Assembly: GCF_015624485.1 (NCBI RefSeq)
Contig: NZ_CP061378.1
Location: 992,001 to 1,056,000, forward strand
Source of the DNA: Bradyrhizobium genosp. L
GTDB lineage: Bacteria; Pseudomonadota; Alphaproteobacteria; Rhizobiales; Xanthobacteraceae
Direction of reading: 5' to 3'
DNA length: 64,000 nucleotides
The notes beneath the pieces are model-generated. The model was given only the letters and a program-made list of their open reading frames with translations, had not been told where the DNA came from and made no database searches. A program made the translations under genes and the position numbers. Positions 59,696 through 64,000 of the stretch are shown piece by piece (within the stretch, counting starts at the first letter, position 1; every line of letters starts with the position of its first letter).

Positions 59696-60730
59696 CAGTC
59701 CCTTGAAGTGATGCGTCGACGACGTGAGGTGACGGATGGAGCTGATCTTGAGATCCCGCAGGATCTGGGCGCCGACGCCGATCTCGCGCCATTGCCGATT
59801 ACGGTCGTCTTCGCGCGAACTGATCGGGCCTAGCGGCGCAGGCGGAACGCCCGCCGCGCCGTCGCGCAGATAGACGAGCACGCCGCTGCCATTATCCTTG
59901 AAGCGTTGCAGAATGACGTCCATCTTGGCCTGTTCCTGACCCGAGAACAAATCGCGCAGGATGTTGGGTTTGTAGAAGCGCGTGAGGACGTTGGTGCCGT
60001 CGCCCAGTTCTCCGTAGATATAGGCGACGTGATGAATGGGGTCGAACGGCGAGCGATACGAATAGCCCTGGAGCGGGCCGATCGAGCTCTCCGCCGTGAC
60101 GCTCGAGACGCGCTCGATCAGCGTCTCGCGGGCCTGCCGGAAGCTGATGAGGTCTGCGATGGTGACCTGTTTCAGCTTATGCTTGTCGGCGAACGCCGCG
60201 ACTTGCGGACCCTTCATCACCGAGCCATCGTCGTTCATCAGTTCGCTGATGACACCGACCGGCTCGAGACCTGCCAGTCTGCACAGGTCGACGGCGGCCT
60301 CGGTGTGACCCGAGCGCATGAGTACGCCCCCTTCTTTTGCGATCAGCGGGAAAACGTGTCCCGGCCGGCAAAAATCGCCGGCGCCGACGTTGGGGTTGGC
60401 GAGTGCACGGCAGCACGAGGCCCGCTCTTCGGCCGAGATGCCCGTACCGTTATCCGGCCGGTAGTCCACTGACACGGTGAACGCCGTGGTGTGAGCCGAG
60501 TCGTTGTTGACAACCATCGGGTCAAGCCGCAGGCGTCTCGCGTCTTCGAGGGTAATCGGAGCGCAGACGATTCCCGATGTATGGCGAATGATGAAGGCCA
60601 TCTTCTCAGCCGTACACCGCGAGGCGGCAACGACGAGGTCCCCTTCGCCCTCGCGATCGTCGTCGTCGGTGACCACGACGATTTCGCCGTCGGCGAGCGC
60701 CTGCAGGGCCGCTTCGATCGATCCCGTCAT
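59654..60730 (-). CDS. ribB: RibB with degenerate RibA-like C-terminal domain (RibBX type)
   Basis: A 358-residue protein. The N-terminal 200 residues are 3,4-dihydroxy-2-butanone 4-phosphate synthase: DDDDREGEGDLVVAAS as the metal-binding acidic loop, and RSGHTEAAVDLCRLAG. It makes a riboflavin precursor from ribulose 5-phosphate. The C-terminal half resembles GTP cyclohydrolase II (SPFDPIHHVAYIYGELGDG, GVLVYLRDG) but lacks the three zinc cysteines expected between these blocks, so that activity should be lost. Such RibBX forms are known. ATG 60730 is used; a longer frame runs into the next gene. It converges with and overlaps the AraC gene. Confidence 0.85.
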   Translation of the reverse strand: MTGSIEAALQALADGEIVVVTDDDDREGEGDLVVAASRCTAEKMAFIIRHTSGIVCAPITLEDARRLRLDPMVVNNDSAHTTAFTVSVDYRPDNGTGISAEERASCCRALANPNVGAGDFCRPGHVFPLIAKEGGVLMRSGHTEAAVDLCRLAGLEPVGVISELMNDDGSVMKGPQVAAFADKHKLKQVTIADLISFRQARETLIERVSSVTAESSIGPLQGYSYRSPFDPIHHVAYIYGELGDGTNVLTRFYKPNILRDLFSGQEQAKMDVILQRFKDNGSGVLVYLRDGAAGVPPAPLGPISSREDDRNRQWREIGVGAQILRDLKISSIRHLTSSTHHFKGLSGFGIEIVRNEAL

Positions 60731-60872
60731 CTCGGTCGCTCTCCTCGCTGGAACCGACGGGTGCTCGCGTTGGGTCGTGTGCAGATTGTCAGGCTCGCAG
60801 CGCCGCTCGAGCACTCTGCCGATCTTAACTTCACCATTATTGCCAACTGGCCGGAGCCCATGGCGGGGCGCC

Positions 60873-61496
60873 TCATAGCCTTTCCACGCTGTAGCTGGGA
60901 CGATTGGTGTCGAGCCCGATCGGCGCATCGGACAGCAAAGGACTGGTTGGGTCGTATCGGGGTCTTGGTGAGCGCTCCAGAGGGCGCGAGGGGGTGGCGC
61001 AAGCCTTGACGGTGACCGGCCGATTGGCGTCGATCGGCAGCACGGTCTTGTGCGAAATGCGCTTGAGGGCCAGATTTGATCGAATGCTGCTGACGCCGGG
61101 AATGCGGGATAGTTTGTTGACAATCAGGTCTTCGAGATCTTCGATGTCGGCCGCCATGACGCGGAGCATGTAGTCGCTCTCACCGGTCATGAGATAGCAT
61201 TCCATTACCTGGGCCAACCGGTCGATGGATCGGGTGAAATTCTCGAGGGACGTCTGGACCTGCTTTTCCAGCTTGATCTGGATGAAAGCCGTTACACCAA
61301 TGCCGAGCACGGCGGGATCGAGAAGGGCGATCCGTCGATCGATCACGCCGAGCTTTTCCAGTGTTCTGACGCGTGCCAGACACGGCGACGGCGAGAGATT
61401 GACGCGTGATGCGAGCTCGACATTGGTCAAGCTCGCATTCTGCTGGAGCTCGTTGAGGATCTTGATATCTATTCTGTCGAGAGAGGTTGTCGACAT
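60873..61496 (-). CDS. Lrp/AsnC-family regulator with extended tail
   Basis: A 207-residue protein. Residues 1-60 carry the Lrp HTH (DRIDIKILNELQQNASLTNV, LSPSPCLARVRTLEKLGVID) and 70-150 the RAM ligand domain (QVMECYLMTGESDYMLRVMA, DLEDLIVNKLSRIPGVSSIR). Family members have about 150-160 residues. The last 45 (VKACATPSRPLERSPRPRYD and beyond) are Pro/Arg-rich and not Lrp-like, so the normal stop has perhaps been lost. A dyad at 61,601-61,629 upstream could be its site. It could regulate nearby amino acid or flavin genes. Confidence 0.85.
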   Translation of the reverse strand: MSTTSLDRIDIKILNELQQNASLTNVELASRVNLSPSPCLARVRTLEKLGVIDRRIALLDPAVLGIGVTAFIQIKLEKQVQTSLENFTRSIDRLAQVMECYLMTGESDYMLRVMAADIEDLEDLIVNKLSRIPGVSSIRSNLALKRISHKTVLPIDANRPVTVKACATPSRPLERSPRPRYDPTSPLLSDAPIGLDTNRPSYSVERL

Positions 61497-61600
61497 CGCG
61501 TATCTCCCAAGTATGGCAGTCTTCTGCGGCGCGTATCACCGTCGTTTGCGGGGTGATGACAATCGCGTGGTAAAAGCTAACCGCAATTGCGCTTGTGGGA

Positions 61601-61629
61601 TTTCGACAAATCGTCGATTTGTATCGAAA
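61601..61629. promoter_or_regulatory. Lrp-like dyad upstream of the Lrp gene
   Basis: TTTCGA-CAAATC-GTC-GATTTG-TA-TCGAAA forms nested inverted arms: CAAATC/GATTTG at 61607-61621 and TTTCGA (61601-61606) with TCGAAA (61624-61629). It lies 105 bp before the Lrp start. AT-rich dyads of this length are typical for Lrp/AsnC binding. Confidence 0.45.
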
Positions 61630-62104
61630 AACCGTCAACCTTCGCGTTGTGCATTGCGATCAAAAGGTTAGTTGCCTACTTCCGATACATTTTTTGCCTA
61701 TGCGATATGCAGGCCGACGTTGATCCACGGATTCGGTCAAGATGTAATGCCCGCCGCTCCATCGATTGGCTCCCCGTGTCACTTGACGGGACGTGCAGCA
61801 GAGCTGGATGTCGAGAGCTGCCCTATTTCGTACAACCGCCTGTCGTCGCTGTGGCTTCGGTCCCACGTCGCTGACCACGCCGCGGGCGTTGCGCGAGACA
61901 AAAGGTTCGGCAGCAACGACGCCCACCTCGTCAATCAGAAAATGGCAAAGATCGGCCGGATGCAGAGTTGGATCTAGCGACTCGACGAGTCGTTACAGCA
62001 TAAAATGCTGATGAAGCTTCTGTGACAGGCGTTGTTCAAGCAGTAATGCTGAGAGGCTCGGGCGACTATCCACCCACGATCGCACTTGGGTAGCGACGGT
62101 TTGG
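61630..62104. other. Stretch without a clear gene before the VOC gene
   Basis: A 101-codon frame (61672-61977) has no ribosome binding site and no domain I can recognise, so it is not called. A perfect 7-bp palindrome CGACTCG-a-CGAGTCG lies at 61978-61992 just after it. The promoter of the VOC gene may be here. Confidence 0.4.
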
Positions 62105-62458
62105 ATGTCGAGCGTGAAACTGAAGCAAGTCTATTTGACAGCGAACGATCCTGGACGCCTGGCCGAGTTCTACGAAGGCCTGGGTCTGAAGGTGCGCTTC
62201 GCTGATCCCGGCAAGTGGATCCAGTTCGTGAGCGATGCGGCTGCGTTCTGCGTCGCCGGACCGACGGAGTCGGTCTCGGACCAGCTGCAAGATGCTGTTC
62301 TTGTCTTCGATGTCGATGACCTCGATGCCGCCATGGAGCGTGCCGCAGCCATGGGGGCGCAAGTCGGCGCTGTCCGGGACATGGAAAGTCACGGCCGTGC
62401 GGTGAAGGTGCGGGATCCGGGCGGTAACGTCATCCAGTTCTATCAAGCAGCCGGATAG
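62105..62458 (+). CDS. VOC (glyoxalase/dioxygenase superfamily) protein
   Basis: A 117-residue single-unit VOC protein: KLKQVYLTANDPGRLAEFYE at the start, GLGLKVRFADPGKWIQFVSD, and KVRDPGGNVIQFYQ at the end. The beta-alpha-beta-beta-beta modules are both present. The usual metal ligands (His/Glu) are only partly clear: the first His position is replaced by Gln8 or nearby Tyr, so it may be non-metal-binding. It could be an isomerase, lyase or resistance-type binding protein. It lies 69 bp before the flavin reductase gene on the same strand. Confidence 0.75.
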   Translation: MSSVKLKQVYLTANDPGRLAEFYEGLGLKVRFADPGKWIQFVSDAAAFCVAGPTESVSDQLQDAVLVFDVDDLDAAMERAAAMGAQVGAVRDMESHGRAVKVRDPGGNVIQFYQAAG

Positions 62459-62527
62459 CTCAGACGTTCACCGGGGCAGCGCTGCATGCCCGGACTCACA
62501 ACCAGACAAAGAGGGCGCATCCATCCC

Positions 62528-63073
62528 ATGAATCCAAGGGTCGTAGCCATGCCGTCCGCAACACCGCCGCTGTCCGAAACGAGCCCACTCGATGCCGCAG
62601 CATTCCGTGCTGCGATGCGCAGCGTGCCGGGCACCGTGTCGATCGTCACGACAGGCCGGGCGCCGAACCGCCATGGTCTGACACTGACGGCGGGCTGCTC
62701 ACTGTCGGCGGCTCCGCCCAGCGTGCTGGTTTGCGTCAATCGATCTGCCGGTGCGCACGACACCATTCTCAGCAGTGGGTCGTTCTGCTGGAATATTCTA
62801 GGGGTCGAGCATCGCGATCTGGCGCTCAAGTTTTCCGGGCAGGACGGCAGCAAGGGCGATATCCGCTTCGGTGACGGTGTGTGGTGCGATCTCAAAACCG
62901 GAGCACCAAGTCTGGTCGGCGCGGTCTGCAGCTTCGATTGCCGCGTGGTGAATGCTTACAGCGAGAGTAGTCACACCATTTTCACTGGAGAGGTGGTGGC
63001 TCAGACCACGAGGGCCGGATGTGAGTCGCTCGTCTACATCGACGGATGTTTCGCCGCGCCAAAGGCGGTCTGA
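62528..63073 (+). CDS. Flavin reductase family protein (HpaC-like)
   Basis: A 181-residue flavin reductase-like protein starting MNPRVVAMPSATPPLSETSP; ATG 62486 or 62549 are alternatives. FRAAMRSVPGTVSIVTTGRA, NRHGLTLTAGCSLSAAPPSV and LVCVNRSAGAHDTILSSGSF are the FMN-binding blocks, and SSHTIFTGEVV is also typical. It would supply reduced flavin to a two-component monooxygenase. No oxygenase is in the window. The riboflavin gene ribB nearby and the adjacent transport gene hint at an aromatic or amide catabolic cluster, though this is inference. Confidence 0.85.
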   Translation: MNPRVVAMPSATPPLSETSPLDAAAFRAAMRSVPGTVSIVTTGRAPNRHGLTLTAGCSLSAAPPSVLVCVNRSAGAHDTILSSGSFCWNILGVEHRDLALKFSGQDGSKGDIRFGDGVWCDLKTGAPSLVGAVCSFDCRVVNAYSESSHTIFTGEVVAQTTRAGCESLVYIDGCFAAPKAV

Positions 63074-63187
63074 AACACAGGACGACGTCAGGCGCCGCTA
63101 CGTTTCCGCTACAGCCAAGATGGAACCGATCAGAATGCAAGGAAGACGAAGACTTTCTATCGCGCATCCATCGGCGGCCGGTCGCTG

Positions 63188-64000
63188 ATGCTGTCGCTCT
63201 GGCTCAATGTCATCGCCGGCGGGGTGCTCATCGGGCTGGTTTACGGGCTCGTCGCGCTCGGTCTCACCATCATCTTCGGCGTCATGCGCGTGGTCAATTT
63301 CGCTCATGGCGAGATGGTCGTGTTCGGGATCTACATCGGATACTGGACCGTTCGAATCTGGGACATCCCGATCGTTTTAGCCGCCGCGATCGCCGCGGTC
63401 GTCATGTTCGTGTTCGGCTATCTGCTAGAGACGCTCGTCGTGAAGCGGTTCGTCAATCGGCCGCATCATTATCAGTTCATCGTCTTCATCGGCCTCTCAC
63501 TGCTTTTCAGCGGCGTATTGCTGATGTCGTTCGGTCCGGATCCGCGGCCGACGGCGTCTCAGTTGTCCTTCCAGACCGTGAGCGTGGGACCGCTCACCTT
63601 GGATTGGGCCCGCATCCAGGCGGCCGCTACGGCCGGACTGCTGATCGCCGCACTGGGAGCCTATCTGAAGTACTCCGCATTCGGCCGATCGCTGCGGGGC
63701 GCCGCCAATAATCGACTGGGCGGACTGGTGGTCGGGCTGAATATCCCTCGGGTCTATGCGGTGACCTTCGGCATCGGAGCCGCCTGCGCTGGCGTCGCCG
63801 GCGCATTGATCTCGCCGCTGTTCGATGCGCAGCCCTATCTCGCCGTCGACTTCACGCTGCTGGCCTTCGTGACGGTGATCGTCGGCGGTCTCGGCAGCTT
63901 CGGCGGCGCTCTTCTGGGCGGCCTGACGATCGGGGTCGCCGAAGCGATCGCGGCCTTGATGTTCACGCCGTCGATGAAAACAGCACTCCCTTACGCGCTC
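63188..64000 (+). CDS. livH: Branched-chain amino acid ABC permease, LivH-like (cut by window edge)
   Basis: The frame from ATG 63188 stays open to the window edge (271 codons). It begins MLSLWLNVIAGGVLIGLVYG, has GLTIIFGVMRVVNFAHGEMV, the classic LivH signature, and later AYLKYSAFGRSLRGAANN and TFGIGAACAGVAGALISPLF. At least seven membrane segments are visible. It forms the inner-membrane channel of a high-affinity uptake system for branched-chain amino acids or related acids or amides. The stop and partner genes lie to the right. Confidence 0.9.
   Translation, partial: MLSLWLNVIAGGVLIGLVYGLVALGLTIIFGVMRVVNFAHGEMVVFGIYIGYWTVRIWDIPIVLAAAIAAVVMFVFGYLLETLVVKRFVNRPHHYQFIVFIGLSLLFSGVLLMSFGPDPRPTASQLSFQTVSVGPLTLDWARIQAAATAGLLIAALGAYLKYSAFGRSLRGAANNRLGGLVVGLNIPRVYAVTFGIGAACAGVAGALISPLFDAQPYLAVDFTLLAFVTVIVGGLGSFGGALLGGLTIGVAEAIAALMFTPSMKTALPYAL

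Noticed and set aside
61672..61977. 101-codon frame before the VOC gene
   Set aside because: It has no ribosome binding site, no recognisable domain, and is followed by a palindrome rather than a gene partner.

Overview
The window looks like a GC-rich alphaproteobacterium of the Hyphomicrobiales, probably near Bradyrhizobium, Afipia or Rhodopseudomonas. The evidence is family-level: an R7A-type TrbBCDEJKLFGI transfer system, a rhizobial Ku and its neighbour protein, TraR/TraI-type quorum sensing, and alphaproteobacterial domain families (DUF736, DUF2285, DUF2493, DUF2840, DUF6499). The species cannot be fixed by reading alone.

Positions 1 to about 55,390 are read as most of one integrative and conjugative element (ICE). 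Its right end is a 49-bp copy of the 3' half of tRNA-Arg(ACG) at 55,389-55,437. The left end, the intact tRNA and the integrase lie outside the window. Region by region: (a) 1-12,353 is a dense defence island. It holds a pPIWI-RE cassette (pPIWI-RE protein cut by the window edge, DinG-like helicase, HTH-REase), a divergent AbiE toxin-antitoxin pair, and Gabija (GajA, GajB) directly followed by a Mrr-like restriction endonuclease. (b) 12,469-16,596 carries DNA repair and small conserved genes: a YedK/SRAP protein, two Cys-rich proteins, Ku, a frameshifted TolA-like gene and two small hypotheticals. (c) 17,034-28,523 is ICE maintenance: an ardC with an in-frame stop, a ParB-like protein, a giant methylase/Strawberry-notch helicase, a Toprim primase, and DUF2493 and DUF736 proteins. 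Two families of repeated leader sequences sit in front of these genes. (d) 28,627-33,648 is the transfer switch: a divergent HTH / DUF2285 pair like qseC/qseM, a split DUF6499+DUF2285 gene like fseA that needs a +1 frameshift, an RdfS-like excisionase, RepA with three iterons, DUF2840, TraF and a lytic transglycosylase. (e) 34,022-51,433 is conjugation: relaxase, TraG coupling protein, CopG, then trbB-trbI, interrupted by a LysR / MFS / ketopantoate-reductase-like cargo cassette. (f) 51,400-53,953 has a LysR regulator and a LuxI/LuxR pair, followed by a decayed zone with a dihydrolipoamide dehydrogenase remnant.

From 55,483 the chromosome resumes: an AaeXAB-like efflux operon with a divergent AraC regulator, a RibB with a degenerate RibA half, an Lrp regulator, a VOC protein, a flavin reductase and the start of a branched-chain amino acid ABC permease.

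The likely logic is that LuxI/LuxR sense density and activate the frameshift-dependent FseA-like activator, which turns on the excisionase and transfer genes. The QseM/QseC-like pair restrains this. The relaxase, TraG and Trb proteins move the element, RepA and ParB keep it, and the defence island protects the host against phages and competing plasmids.
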